A DNA stretch of 64,000 nt from Przewalskia tangutica (Eukaryota; Streptophyta; Magnoliopsida; Solanales; Solanaceae): contig CM056725.1 in the NCBI GenBank assembly GCA_029844215.1, positions 32,146,485-32,210,484 of the forward strand, in the 5' to 3' direction. This document shows, piece after piece, positions 44,029 to 55,945 of this stretch. The translations under genes were made by a program, and so were the position numbers. The notes below the pieces were generated by a model that searched no databases, was not told the origin of the DNA, and saw only the letters and a program-made list of their open reading frames with translations. How positions within the stretch are numbered: position 1 is the stretch's first letter; every line of letters starts with the position of its first letter.

Positions 44029-46035
44029 CCCCTCTAAGTGATGAACTTTCTTCATCCAAAAATCATTTCCTAAGTGTTAAAATCCTCCCCCCCTCCCTCT
44101 TGTTTGCTCTCGTCCTAGCCCTCTCCCCTCTTTGAGAGCCTTGCCGAGAGCCTCCTCCCCTTTTAGTGCTCCTAGCAGGGTACCCCTTGCCTAGTTGGTT
44201 TGGTATAATACCCCCTTTTGTAGTATAGAAATACTCTCCAAGTATTGTTATAATGCCCAAATACCTTGTAGTACTTTCCAAAGTTACCTCTATACGTAGA
44301 GCCCGGAAATACTATTATACTTTCCTTTAGCCACAAAAACGAAACCCTAAGGAAAACCTTCATAGTCGGTTGAAGTGTTAAGTAGAAGTTGCGTAGAACT
44401 TCTAAGGGTTGTTTGGAGCGGCTTGGAGCACTCGGAGTAGGAGCTAAACGTTGCTCAGGAGCGACATTAAACTTGGATAATTTTGGGCTCATCGAGGTAA
44501 ATACTACTGTCCTTCTATTGTAATTGGGAATTACATACTGTAGTTGTATAGAAATGAATATAAGATTCATAGAAGAGAATTGAACTGTGATAGAAGGATA
44601 TTACAGAATAGACTTGAACTGGAATCACATCAGAAGAATATTAAGATAGAAGATTCAACTGTACTTACTTAGGACTGTATTTACAGTAGACTGATAACCT
44701 TTATTGGTTGAATGTTCTGCAAGTAGCATGTGCTACTTAGAAGGTGGACAAGGCTAGCCGGGTTATAGCCGTGGAGCGTTTTGCTTATAGTCGATAATCG
44801 TTGCGAGGTATGTGATTCTTCCTATACTCTTGAGCATGAAGTATTTTAAAAGTATATATATATAGTACGGTAGACGTACGTGTGGCAATGTCTTTTGACT
44901 TAAGCCTGAAAAATATATATATGTAGTACGGTAGACGTACGTGTGCTAACTGAATATAATTGTACGACAATGTCTTTTGACTTAAGCCTGAATAATAAGA
45001 ACCTTGAAATGTTTTAAAGGAACATATATATAGTACGGTAGACGTACGTGTGTTAACTGAATGTAGTATTATGGTAATGTCTTTTGACTTAAGCCTGAAT
45101 AATAAAGAATCTTGAAGTATTTCAACAGAATTAAGAAAACTTTTTGAAAGAAGAGTAATGCTTGGTTTTGAAAACATAAGAGTTATACTAGCTTTATGGG
45201 AAGTTAGGTATAACGTCTTAAGAGAGATAAAGAGAATGGTTTACTGATTTTTAAAAGTTAAGAGACTTAATCTTAAAAGATAAGAGACTTGACTTAATAT
45301 GGATGTTTGTGTGAAACCTCATTCGCGAGTAATGAGTACTTGGTTTTTAAAAGGGAATAATGTTTTACTGATTTCGGAAATCAGAATAAGTATCAAACAA
45401 ACCACTGCAGCGCTAATAAAGGAAAATGTATTGAATAATGAAGTATTATTAAAACCAGTAGAAACCTCCATCTGCATAGAAGCTAAGATGAGACAAAATG
45501 ATATTACATTTTCTAGATCATGGCTGCTTTAATAAATGGTTATAAACAAGAATACACTGCTCACACCTATGGCATATGTTATTCAATTGCTTTAAAAAAG
45601 ATTAAGACATTGAACTATGAAACCTTTCTAAAATAAAGAGACTTGAGTAATTGAAATTAGGCAAACTGGAACTGTAGGGAAAAGAAAGGCATTGTTTTGT
45701 CTTAAATTGGTTTAAAACATAAAGTGTTATAACAGCTTTATGGGAAGTTGGTTATAACGACTTTATGAAAACAAAAAGAAGAGTTTTATCATTGGTTTTA
45801 ATGTGGTAACTTGACTTTAAAAAGGGAAGTTGTTTTGGTCTACTTAAAAGATGTAAGTCACTCATTTTTTTTATATATACTACGGGTATCGGGTGACTTT
45901 TATAAAAGGGATGGATCTCTTAAAAGGAATTTAACGTACGTAGTACTTTAGGGTTAAAACCCGAACATTGTCATAAAATGAAAATACTTTAAGTTGTGTG
46001 TAACTTGCCTATGTTTGTGTGTGATAGACTTGTTG

Positions 46036-46345
46036 TGCAAGGAATGTATTTCACTCGACTACCGCGTTCATGGGATGAACCGGGAATGTATTTCACTCGA
46101 CTACGCGCTCATGGATGAACCGGGAATGTATTTCACTCGACTACCGCGTTCATGGGATGAACCGGGAATGTATTTCACTCGACTACCGCGTTCATGGGAT
46201 GAACCGGGAATGTATTTCACTCGACTACCGCGTTCATGGGATGAACCGGGAATGTATTTCACTCGACTACCGCGTCCATGGGATGGACCGGGAATGTATT
46301 CTATCCGACTACCGAGTTCATGAGATGAACCGGGAATGTATTCCA
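46036..46345 (+). repeat. 42-bp minisatellite in N4 3' LTR
   Basis: The same unit as at 40569, about seven copies. The second copy has small deletions (CTACGCGCTCATGGATG), which break one of the spurious frames. Confidence 0.92.
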
Positions 46346-47011
46346 CACGCTTTATATTGGGTCCATGAGATGGGCCGAGACATGTTATACGTATCATATG
46401 ATTTGTACCTAGACTGCCGGCAGTGAGGAAGGAGTTCCACGGGCATGAGGGATGACTTTGAGGGCGTGAGTCCCTGACTTGACATGACTGCTTTATGTTG
46501 TGAACTGTAGTTTGGTTATCATACATGTCTCCTGCTTTATATAGACTATTATGATTTCATTTACGATTTTTACTGCCACATACTTGGTACTGTTATCGAC
46601 CTCTTGAGGCCGCGTTCACGCCGCAGTAGAAGTACATCTACCGTCGATCCCCGTTTAGGATCACATTTCAGCGTGTTGGGAAGCTCGTTCCTGAGGCTTA
46701 TCTTTTGCATGTTACCCCGAGTGCAGTAGGATCTTGTACATTCGTGGGTATGGCGGGCCCCGTCCGTCATAGTTGTTGTAAAATCTAGAGGTGCAGAGTA
46801 CTGTGGTGTGGTTGTAAGGATTAGAATCGCTCAAATGTCTATATATATATATGTTGAAAGGCAACCGTTTTGGTTGGCCTATTTTCTTTTATCTTGATCC
46901 ATGTCTATTTGAATGATTAAAATTTTTATTTCCGCTGGTTTTCTCTGATGTTGTATCACTAGGGTGCCCGGGGTAAGGCACCAGTCACGGGCCCGGGTTC
47001 GGGTCGTGACA

Positions 47012-47208
47012 TGCTACCCATTTTTTTCGTAGAATAAGAGACCTTATGCTTAGAAATACTCTACGATGAAAACTAGAAGTTGATAGACGTGTTATGGTCA
47101 TTATAGGTTGATATTCTACGCGCGACATACTCGACTTGGTTAGTGGATTAAGCCAAAGATGTATGTGAACTCTTCCTATAAAATGAGATTCATCTTTGTA
47201 TGATAATG
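47012..47208 (+). repeat. H2 5' LTR, second segment
   Basis: Short stretch of H2 LTR between N4 and S1, alignable with 48589-48800 of S1 (TTCGTAGAATAAG, then ATAGACGTGTTATGGTCATTATAGG). It begins with the right TGCTA of N4 and ends with the left TAATG of S1. Confidence 0.85.
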
Positions 47209-50200
47209 TGTTACACCCCGTAACTCCAGGACATGTTTAAGAGAATGTAAGTAAGGAACACAAGACTTGAAAAGGGTACGAAAGGAAGAATTGTTTTTCC
47301 GACGGAAAATCTTCCGAACGTCGGAAAGGAAAAATGTTCGTTGGTGAGAATTAGGTTCTCAAAATGCATTAATTGAGGATTATGGAATGTTTTATCATTA
47401 TGGAAATTAGGTTGTACGGTTTTGATTTTTTGTGGGGCCCACCCGAGGAATTTTACGTTTTGTGGGGCCCACGAGGGTTACGGAATTATATGGACGAATG
47501 GGGGGGCGACATGTGTCACCCCCCCCTTATTTGATGTCTTGGATGATTTACATGGGCACAAGGGTCATTTGACCCTTGCTAAGAAGACAAGTCTTGCTAA
47601 GTAGTAGAGCTTGACATGTTTGACTTAGTCAAGGGGACCATTAGTCTTGATAATTATTAAGAGATCATCCAAACCACCCAATTGTTTGCATCTTTACCCT
47701 CCATGTCCCTTTATAATACTAGTAGTAGCAAGACTTTGTCCAACACTTAGAAAATTTTCACAAAATTGGAAGACCAACTATGGAAGCTCACGGGTTCATG
47801 TCCAACAAGAAGGAATTTTTTTTGTTTCTTGTCCATTAAGCCCCACACTTTAAACCAAGGTTCATGAGGGTATTGTAGGTGTATCTCAATAGAAAAATCC
47901 CGGAAAAAGAGAGTTTTCGTATTAGTCGCAAAGTGAAAACCTAGTGGCTTTCTAGGTTTTGGATTGGAAGTTTGAAGGAAAGTTGTTGGTGTGGTTCTAA
48001 GGGTCTCAAGTAGCGGTTTGAAGTTTATTGAAGAGGCTCTAAGTTTCTAAGGAGCGACTTCGGATTTGAAGAATGGATTAAGATTCGTTGAGGTATAATC
48101 TTGTTCTTTGAAAGTGTTACAAGATTATTTATATTGTTGTTAGCTTTACTTGTTGCTAGCATGAAGTATATGTGTAGAAGTTTGTAAGGATTATGGATTG
48201 ATTGTGGCCTTGGAAATCCGAAATGTAATGTAAGCCATGTTAAGTTGGATTACAATTTGGTCGTTATTAGAATCGTCGCATGTTATTGACTTAAAGATTA
48301 TAGTAGTTATAATTGGTTGCGACTTGATATCATGTTATGCTAACAATTTGGATTGAATTGGAAATTGGATAAGAATTGATGTTGTAGTATTTCAAGTTAG
48401 CCGAATTGGACATATAGTTTGTTTTAGTTTGATATCTATTGTGGGGCGGAATTTTACACGGCTAGTAGGCGTGTAATCCCCTATTGATAATTGCTTTTGA
48501 TTGGGCCTTAAATGTGGCGTGTTTGGTTATTGTATTCGGCCTTGAAAAAGGTGGCAAAGTAAGTAGAAACAAAGGAGGTGCTGTCCGATTTTCCGTAGAA
48601 TTTAGCGACTTAGCACCTAGAATATTCTACGTTTGAAATAAGAGGTTAATGGACGTATTGTGACCATTATAGGTTGAAGTACTAAGTATAGCGTATCCTA
48701 CTTGAAGGATGGATTAACTATCAAGATTGAAGTACTTTGGAGCATTTTGCTACTTGTCGATAATCGTCGCGAGGTATGTGAACCTCTTCTTTCTTTGGCA
48801 TGATCCTACGTATGAAATATCCATGTGATAATATTTCAAGATTCCTTCTACTCTTAGAAGTTAAGAAGTATTTACATTGTTGATTCTAAATTAAGAGTAT
48901 GTTTAAATTGTCCTAAGTCCTTACTAGGTCTTATGGGAGACGTTGGTAAGAATGGTTAGGAAATTTTGAGATTTGATTTAAAGGCTATGTGCCTGGATTT
49001 ATTTAAGTAAGTAAGTTGATTTTATGTTTGAAAATAACTTGAATTTATATGTGAAAAGGGGATTGGTTTTAAAAGTGTGATGGCATGATTTTACAAGTAT
49101 GAGTAAATGGACTTTAAAGAATGTATGTTATGAAGTTTTAATACTATGAACTTTGATTTTCTTTAAAGGATTATGAAACTTTATTTTTCAAGTTATGGGA
49201 CTTGATTTCTAAAGTATAAGCGACATGATTTTAAAGAGTGTATGCTACGAGGTGTTAAGACTATAAGCCTTGATTTTATAAGTGGAAATGACTTAATTTT
49301 ACAAAGTACGGCTTCTTAATTTATTTCAAAAGTTAAGAAGATGGCTTCCAAAAGAGTATGTGACTTGAGCTTTAAAAAAAGAAAGGAGTTCTATGATTCT
49401 TTTTAAGTATGTATGTACGTAGTATTTTTGGATCTAGTTTTCCTAATGTTGTAAGAATAAAAGTGTCTTAAGTTCTCTAAAATGAAAGGTTGTTATAACA
49501 GCTTTATGGGAAGTTGTTATGACGACTTAAGAAGTAGTAATAAGATGGGTTAAAAATGTTATGTAAGGAAGGATACACCGAGCCTACAAATAGGCCGGAT
49601 TATGTTATGAGATACACCGAGCCTACAAATAGGCCGGATTATGTTATGAGATACACCGAGCCTACAAATAGGCCGGATTATGTTATGAGATACACCGATC
49701 CTACACATAGGCCGGATTACGCCATATTACCCCGAGCCCACACATAGGCCGGGTTACGTCATCTTACACCGAGCCCCACAGGCGGGCCGGATTATGCTAC
49801 ATGATTCCACAGTACACCGAGCCCCACAGGCGGGCCGGATTATGCTACATGATTCCACAGTACACCGAGCCCCACAGGCGGGCCGGATTATGCTACATGA
49901 TTCCACAAGATAATCGAGCCCCACAGGCGGGCCGGATTATGTCACATGATTCATCAGTACACCGTGTCCCGCAAATGGTCCGGATTATATTATGTAAGAT
50001 ATGTAAGTTATGTGAAGAAGAATGGATTAAACTCTTAAGTATGTATGTAAGAATATGAGGTTAATTCTTATTGAAAGAAGGAAAGGAACGGTTAATATAC
50101 GATTGATTTCAGGAGTTAAAATGACATTCTTTGTACGCTTATGATCCGCATCTTATGCGTTATTTCATTCCATATTAAATTGTTATCGACCCTTCTGGTC

Positions 50201-50617
50201 GCGCTCATGCCCGCAGCTATAGGTACCTGTGGGTGGTCCTCGCTCTTAGGATCTCGTCGATTTTTGAGAAAGCTCCATTTGCTCCGGAGGCTTAGCTCTT
50301 GGTACGGTTTTCCCTGAGGTAGTAGATTCATGTACATTCAGGGGTATGGCGGGGCCCTGTCCCGCCACAGTTGTTATGTTAAAAATTCTTAGAGGTCTGT
50401 AGTCACATATTGTGGGTCAGTTTGTAAAAGAAAGGAGGCAACTGCTTCGGTTGTATATGTTATGTCCTGGAAGGTAGCCCTATCGGCTAACCTGTTGTTT
50501 TACTTCTGTTGTATTAATTTATAAGTTTCATGTATGTTCCGCTGATTATCTCTGATGTATACCTGTAAGGGTGCCCAGGTAGGGCACCAGTCGCAGGCCC
50601 GGGGTCGGGTCGTGACA
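47209..50617 (+). repeat. S1: solo LTR (3409 bp, family II)
   Basis: Begins TGTTACACCCCG, ends GGTCGTGACA, and is flanked by TAATG at 47204-47208 and 50618-50622 with no interior. It is the product expected from recombination between the two LTRs of a former element. TATAAT is at 47712-47717, the U3 GACATGTGTCACC motif at about 47508-47521, and a minisatellite at 49570-49985. It lies inside another LTR of the same broad family. Confidence 0.93.
49570..49985 (+). repeat. Composite minisatellite in S1, 39-bp then 48-bp units
   Basis: Four units with TACACCGAGCCTACAAATAG and GGCCGGATTATGTTATGAGA are followed by longer units with CCCCACAGGCGGGCCGG and CTACATGATTCCACAG. Both unit types share the TACACCGAGCC...GGCCGGATTATG core, so the second probably arose from the first by a 9-bp gain. 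Confidence 0.9.
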
Positions 50618-52336
50618 TAATGAAAGTCTAAAGATTTTATGAACTTGCCTATGCTTGCTTGTGATATCCTTTGAGTGCAAGTATTATATATTTACACTGC
50701 CGTGACTCTCAGTTGGAGGGTCGGCTGTCTCGTTGTGAATTTACTTGGACGTACCGACAGTGATGGAGGATTCCACGGGTAAGCTTCCATTGTGATTGAT
50801 CCTTGGACATGCTTATACGATGAGGGATTCCGGGGCATGCGACCAGGATGCGGGTTAAATTCCCGGATACGATTTTTACCCCATGGCCATGCTTATACGA
50901 TGAAGGATTCTGGGGCATGCGACCATGTTATATACGATTATTACTCCATGGATTAGCTCTCCATGAAGACATGTATCCGAGATGAGGGATTCCACGGGCA
51001 TGTTATATACGATTATTACTCCATGGATTAGCTATCCATGAAGACATGTACCCGAGATGAGGGATTCCACGGGCATGTTATATACGATTATTACTCCATG
51101 GATTAGCTCTCCATGAAGACATGTACCCGAGATGAGGGATTCGACGGGCATGTTATATACGATTATTACTCCATGGATTAGCTCTCCATGAAGACATGTA
51201 CCCGAGATGAGGGATTTCACGGGCATGTTATATACAATTATTACTCCATGGATTATCTCTCCATGAATATATGTACCCGAGATGAGGGATTCCATGGGCA
51301 TGTTATATACGATTATTACTCCATGGATTAGCTCTCCATGAAGACATGTACCCGAGATGAGGGATTCCACGGGCATGTTATATACGATTATTACTTCATG
51401 GATTAGCTCTCCATGAAGAAATGTACCCGAGATGAGGGATTCCACGGGCATATTATGTACGATTATTACTCCATGGACTAGCTCCCCATGAAGTCATGTA
51501 CCCGAGATGAGGGATTCCACGGGCATGATATATATATATATATATATATTGTATATTTGTACGCCGACAGTGAGGTAGGATGCCACGGGCGCGTCACATG
51601 GTTATATTTTACACCTACGGCTGTCGACAGTGATGGGGGATTCCACGGGCACACTTTGATATTTGTGGGCTTGAGACCCTTATCGGACCGTGTGATGATA
51701 TTTGAGGGCTTGTGTCCATAGCCCTGGTGTGACTATTGTTCAGGTGTTGAAATAGTATGTACAAGGTAAAACTGACTTTCATTACTTTCACTTCGGCAAG
51801 GCACCGTGTACTGTTATTTTGGTTATCATACATGTCTCCAGCTTTATATAGACTATTATGATTTCATTACAATATTTTTAGTTTCACATACTTGGTACAT
51901 ATTTCATACTGACCTCCTTCGGGGGGCTGCGTTCATGCCGTAGGTTGAGGTACATAGCTTACTGATCCTCGCTCTTAGGATCACTGCTCAGTTCTTAGAA
52001 AGCTCCATTTCTCCGGAGGTTTTGTCTATTGGTACAGTTCCCTGAGGTTATAGTATTATGTACATTCAGGGGTATGGCGGGGCCCTGTCCCGTCACAGTT
52101 GTTATGTTAAAACTCTTAGAGGTCTGTATTTATATCTTGTGGGTCGGTTTGTAAAAAAGAAGAAGGAGGTAACTGCTTTTTGTTTTACGTATGTATATAT
52201 CCAGGGAGGTAGCCTTATCGGCTAACCTGTTATTTATTTCTTGTTGAGTTTATGTATGTTCCGCTGATTATCTCTGATGTATACCTGTAAGGGTGCCCAG
52301 GTAGGGCACGATCCACGAGCTGGGTCGGTCGTGACA
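50618..52336 (+). repeat. H2 5' LTR, third segment
   Basis: Resumes after S1 with TAATGAAAG and runs to GGTCGTGACA at 52336, directly followed by the primer site. It contains the 75-bp minisatellite and a (TA)n tract (51529-51549). No gene is supported; the long minus-strand frame 51032-51451 is made of the minisatellite. Confidence 0.88.
50930..51535 (+). repeat. 75-bp minisatellite in H2 LTR
   Basis: About eight units of GAAGACATGTACCCGAGATG, AGGGATTCCACGGGCATG and TTATATACGATTATTACTCC followed by ATGGATTAGCTCTCCAT. The period is a multiple of three, giving an artificial open frame. Confidence 0.92.
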
Positions 52337-52340
52337 AAAG

Positions 52341-52352
52341 TGGTATCAGAGC
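52341..52352 (+). promoter_or_regulatory. H2 primer binding site, perfect
   Basis: TGGTATCAGAGC, the standard plant initiator tRNA-Met primer site, four bases after the LTR. It proves that 36622-52336 is a 5' LTR. Confidence 0.92.
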
Positions 52353-52828
52353 AGTTAGTCATCGGAAAGTTTCTACAGACCGTGTCTAGTAGTGTCTTGA
52401 TTATCGGTGTGTTGTGCACCACATCTATAATCAGGAGGCTATAGGACATTTAGGATTGGTTTCCATTCTTCTCACTCTGAGATCGTGCGATAGAGCTATG
52501 TTGTTAGGGTCGTCTCTCCCTAACGAGTTATGTTGATTTCAGCTATGAGAAAGCGTGATGACCGGGAAGGATTATGTGAATTGCGTATCCAGGTTGGTAT
52601 AATTGTTGTATTGTTGGTATAGTGACATACAGCTATACAGTTTTATGTATGAGGGTCAGACGCATGTTGCCTAGAATGATTTTGGATTACCAAGGATTGG
52701 TAAGGACTAAATAGATACCGGGAAGGTATGAAACAGTTTAATGAATTCTCATCAAGGTTTTACGTACTAATTTGAGATAATTAGGAGGTGATGAGTTGTC
52801 TGAGAAGGTACTGAACCTTTAAGAAATC
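52353..52828 (+). other. H2 leader with GTGCAC hairpin and start of a lost interior
   Basis: Hairpin 52396-52435: CTTGATTAT/ATAATCAGG outer arms, GTGTG/CACAT inner arms, and loop TTGTGCAC with palindrome GTGCAC at 52414-52419. A TTGATTTCAG then CTATG sequence (ATG at 52545-52547) sits where the gag starts of the other elements lie. That frame stops after 25 codons and does not resemble gag. H3 cuts the element at AAATC (52824-52828); the rest of H2 would lie right of the window. Confidence 0.75.
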
Positions 52829-55800
52829 TGTCACGACAGACCCCGGGCCCGCGACTGGTGCCCTACCTGGGCACCCCTTATAGGTATACATCAGAGAATA
52901 GCAGCGGAACATACACAATTCATAAAAATACTTAGACATAATACATTAACAGGCTAGCCGATAAGGCCACATTTCGTAAAACATACATAACAAAAGAAAC
53001 ATCAGTTATAATTCTTTCTTTACAGCCCAAACCCCTAAACATGACTACAGACGTCTAAGAATAACAACTGTGGCGGGACAGGGCCCCGCCATACCCCTGA
53101 ATGTACAACAACCGACAATACCAGGGATAAGCCTCCGGAGTAATGGAGCTTCTCCACAGCTGAATCAGTGATCCTAAAAGTGAGGATCATCAACACTCTA
53201 CTGCGGCGTGAACGCAGCCCGGAAGAGTCGGTATAACATGTACCAAATATGTGATACTGAAAGTACTGTAATGAAATCATAAGTCTATAATAAAACTGGA
53301 GACATGTATGATAACTCAATTAACAATACACTGTGCCTTACTAACAATGAGAGTAAACAAGAGTATACTTTACTGCATAAAAGTAGGAGGCTCATGATCA
53401 AAGTAGGGCCACCCGCCCGTAGATCATTAAGCAATCCTACTCCTAGGGACTATTTCACCCGCATAGGTCCTGTGGACCCATGATAGGTAACTTCTCGCAT
53501 GGTGTATCCGCGCATAGGTCGTGTGGACCCGCATGAGGTATTCCTCGCACAAGACTATTTCACCCGCACAGGACTATTTCACCCTCTTGGGCCCGATGGG
53601 CCCACAATGAGTATAAACGCCGCACTCGCATCATGGGTAGCAAATTCATGGAATTAGTAGTAACCCGGGGCTTTACCCCGTAAGAATAACATAAACTAGC
53701 ACAACCGGCTATCATACATAACATAAGCACTACCGGCTTATCATACATAACATAAGCACTACCGGCTTACCATACATAACATAAGCGTTACCGGCTTATC
53801 CTAACATAACATAAGCGCTACCGGCTTATCATACATAACATAAGCAAGTTAAGAAATCCCCCTAACTTCTTATTAGTCTTATTCATATACACTCTCATTT
53901 TAGTTTTCTTAAGGCACTAACATGTCATTATAACAATCTGGGAATTTAACCCAAAGTACTACATACTTCTACTCTTTTAAAATGACTCTTTTTCATATAA
54001 AACTTCCAAGATACTAATAACCGTAGTATCAAGTCACATCTATTTTTCAAGACAAGTCACAATACCTTTTAGAAATACATTTAGGCTTCTAAATCAAGTG
54101 ACTTCTTTCTTTTAAAAACCTTAAGCAATTGATGTCTTCAAATCAATCCGTCTTTCATTATTTCAAGTCATTTATCATACTTACATTACTTAGAGTAAAC
54201 CACTCTTTTTAACTTTCCATAAAGCTATTATAACCAACTTCCCATAAAGCCGTTATACTAGCTTTATGCCTTCGATACTTACATTCTTCTTTATAACTAA
54301 GAGACTTAAATTTTCCAACAAAACAAGTATCGAAAATACTTTCAAAATACTCAAAGTCTCTTAAGTTTTAGAAACCAAGATATCCTTAATATTTTTAAAC
54401 AAGTGAGTTAATTCCCTAACTCAACCAACTTGGACATTCTTAAAATAAGCCAAGGATATCAAATGGACTAGATTGTCAAAATCTTGTACGTCTATCGTAC
54501 TATACATTTACAACTTATTCATGCTCAAAAGATAAGAAAGTTCCACATACCTCTTCGGTTCAATCCACTTTCCAAGTCCAATATGCCGTACGTAGTATGT
54601 CAACCTATAATGACCATAATACGTCTATTAACTTCTTACCTCAAACGTAGAATATTCTAAGTGCAAAGTCACTAAATTCTACGGAAAATCGGACAACACT
54701 TCCTTTGTTTCTACATACTTTGCCACCTTTTTCAAGGCCGAATTTCAATAACCAAACATGCCACATTTAAGGCTAAACAATGTAGTTAACAATAGGGGAT
54801 TACGCGCCTACAAGACGTGTAAAATTCCGCCCCACAATTGATATCAAACTAGTCCAACATACTATGTCACATTCGGCAAATTTGAGGTACATCACTACAA
54901 AGTCTTTTCCAATTCCTTTTCAATCCAAGTTGTTTAGTACAACATGTTATAAAGCCGCAATCGATTATAGCAACTATAATCTTCAAGTAGATAACATGCG
55001 ACGATACTAGTTAACGACCAAATTGTAATTCAATTTCAAACTACTCAACATGTCATTTTCGGATTTGAGCTTCTAAACTTCCATAACACTTATCAATTTT
55101 CATAACACATATCACATGATCATTTCTAACTTATCATAACATGGAATCTTCAATTACAAAAGTAAGACGAAGCTTATTACCTTATTTAGCCCAAATATGA
55201 TCCAAGATTACAAGTCGATCCTTAGCAACTTTAGCTCCTCTTTTCGACGTTCCAATCCACTCCAAGAAACCCTTAGAAGCTTATGAGGCACTCCTCTTCA
55301 AGTTCCAACTTCAAAGTTGAAGAACTCCTTAGGTTTTCGCCTTGCGACTAATACGAAAACGCCACTTTTCCGGGATCTTTCTATTGAGATACCCTTACAA
55401 TACTCTTAGGAACCTTGGTTTAAAGTATGGGGATTATTGGACAACAAACTAAAAAATTTCTCTTGAAAAATGGCTCAATGTCGTGAGCTTTAACAAAAGG
55501 AGCAAGAACAAGATTGAAATTTCTCTAAGTGTTGAGAATGACAAAGTCTTGCACTACTAGTGTACATATATAACATAATGGATGGTCAAGATTAGTACAT
55601 ATGGATGGCTTGGATGAGTTTCACATGGATCTAGCCCAAGTAGCCCTTTGACAAGTCAACAATGTCAAACTCTTGTCTTAGAAAGACTTGGTCATTTAAA
55701 ATATGGTCAAATGACCATCCTAACCATGTCAAATTCATCCAAGACCACTAAGGGGGTGACACATGTCGCCCTCCTGTTCGTCGCAATATTTTGTTTTCCG

Positions 55801-55905
55801 AAAAATTCCAAAATTCCGATAAATTTTTACTCGTCTCAAATCTTAACATTTTTGAGTTCTTACGTATGTCCTTATAAACATGTCCTGGAATTCCGGGGTG
55901 TAACA
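52829..55905 (-). repeat. H3 3' LTR (3077 bp, family II)
   Basis: Plus strand starts TGTCACGACAG and ends GGGGTGTAACA. The U3 inverted motif is at 55752-55773. A 30-31 bp repeat (ATACATAACATAAGC and ACTACCGGCTTATC) occurs about five times at 53695-53845. A block with GACTATTTCACCCGCA cores is at 53440-53600. No gene is supported. Confidence 0.9.
53695..53845 (-). repeat. About 31-bp minisatellite in H3 LTR
   Basis: Five tandem copies of a CATACATAACATAAGC/ACTACCGGCTTAT unit. A two-copy version is in L1 near 60140-60195, and a related single copy is in H1 near 25110, so copy number varies within the family. Confidence 0.85.
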
Positions 55906-55945
55906 TTCTTCCCCCCTTAGAAACATTTGTCCCCGAATGTTCTGT
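55906..55945 (-). promoter_or_regulatory. H3 polypurine tract and pre-PPT hairpin
   Basis: On the minus strand, AAGGGGGGAAGAA abuts the LTR. The stem reads AACATTCG/CAAATGTT with loop GGGA, so one pair is weakened relative to the other elements. Confidence 0.8.

Larger units (their letters stand above)
38120..47011 (+). mobile_element. N4: gag-only LTR retrotransposon inserted in H2 LTR
   Basis: An 8892-bp element with LTRs 38120-41548 and 43618-47011 and a 2.07-kb interior. TGCTA flanks both ends (38115-38119, 47012-47016). The interior has a primer site, broken gag, hairpin block and polypurine tract, and no pol. The order and spacing match N2, so the two are members of one gag-only family on opposite strands. 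Confidence 0.94.
43618..47011 (+). repeat. N4 3' LTR (3394 bp, family I)
   Basis: Near-identical to the 5' LTR, with two notable local differences: the left arm of the U3 palindrome (43826-43860), and a cluster of small indels at 46600-46820. TATA is at 44021-44028, the 42-bp minisatellite at 46036-46345, and paired GTTATAAC motifs at 45726-45733 and 45751-45758. It ends GGTCGTGACA beside TGCTA. Confidence 0.93.

Noticed and set aside
51032..51451. Minus-strand 139-residue ORF with 25-residue repeats
   Set aside because: Produced by the 75-bp minisatellite in the H2 LTR; not a protein gene.
50930..51535. Array resembling a CRISPR locus (also 14280-14580 and 49570-49985)
   Set aside because: Units are contiguous tandem repeats without unique spacers, inside plant LTRs, with no cas genes.
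52341..52352. Possible tRNA gene because of the initiator tRNA-Met match
   Set aside because: Only 12 bases match, exactly at the expected primer site after the LTR; no cloverleaf follows.
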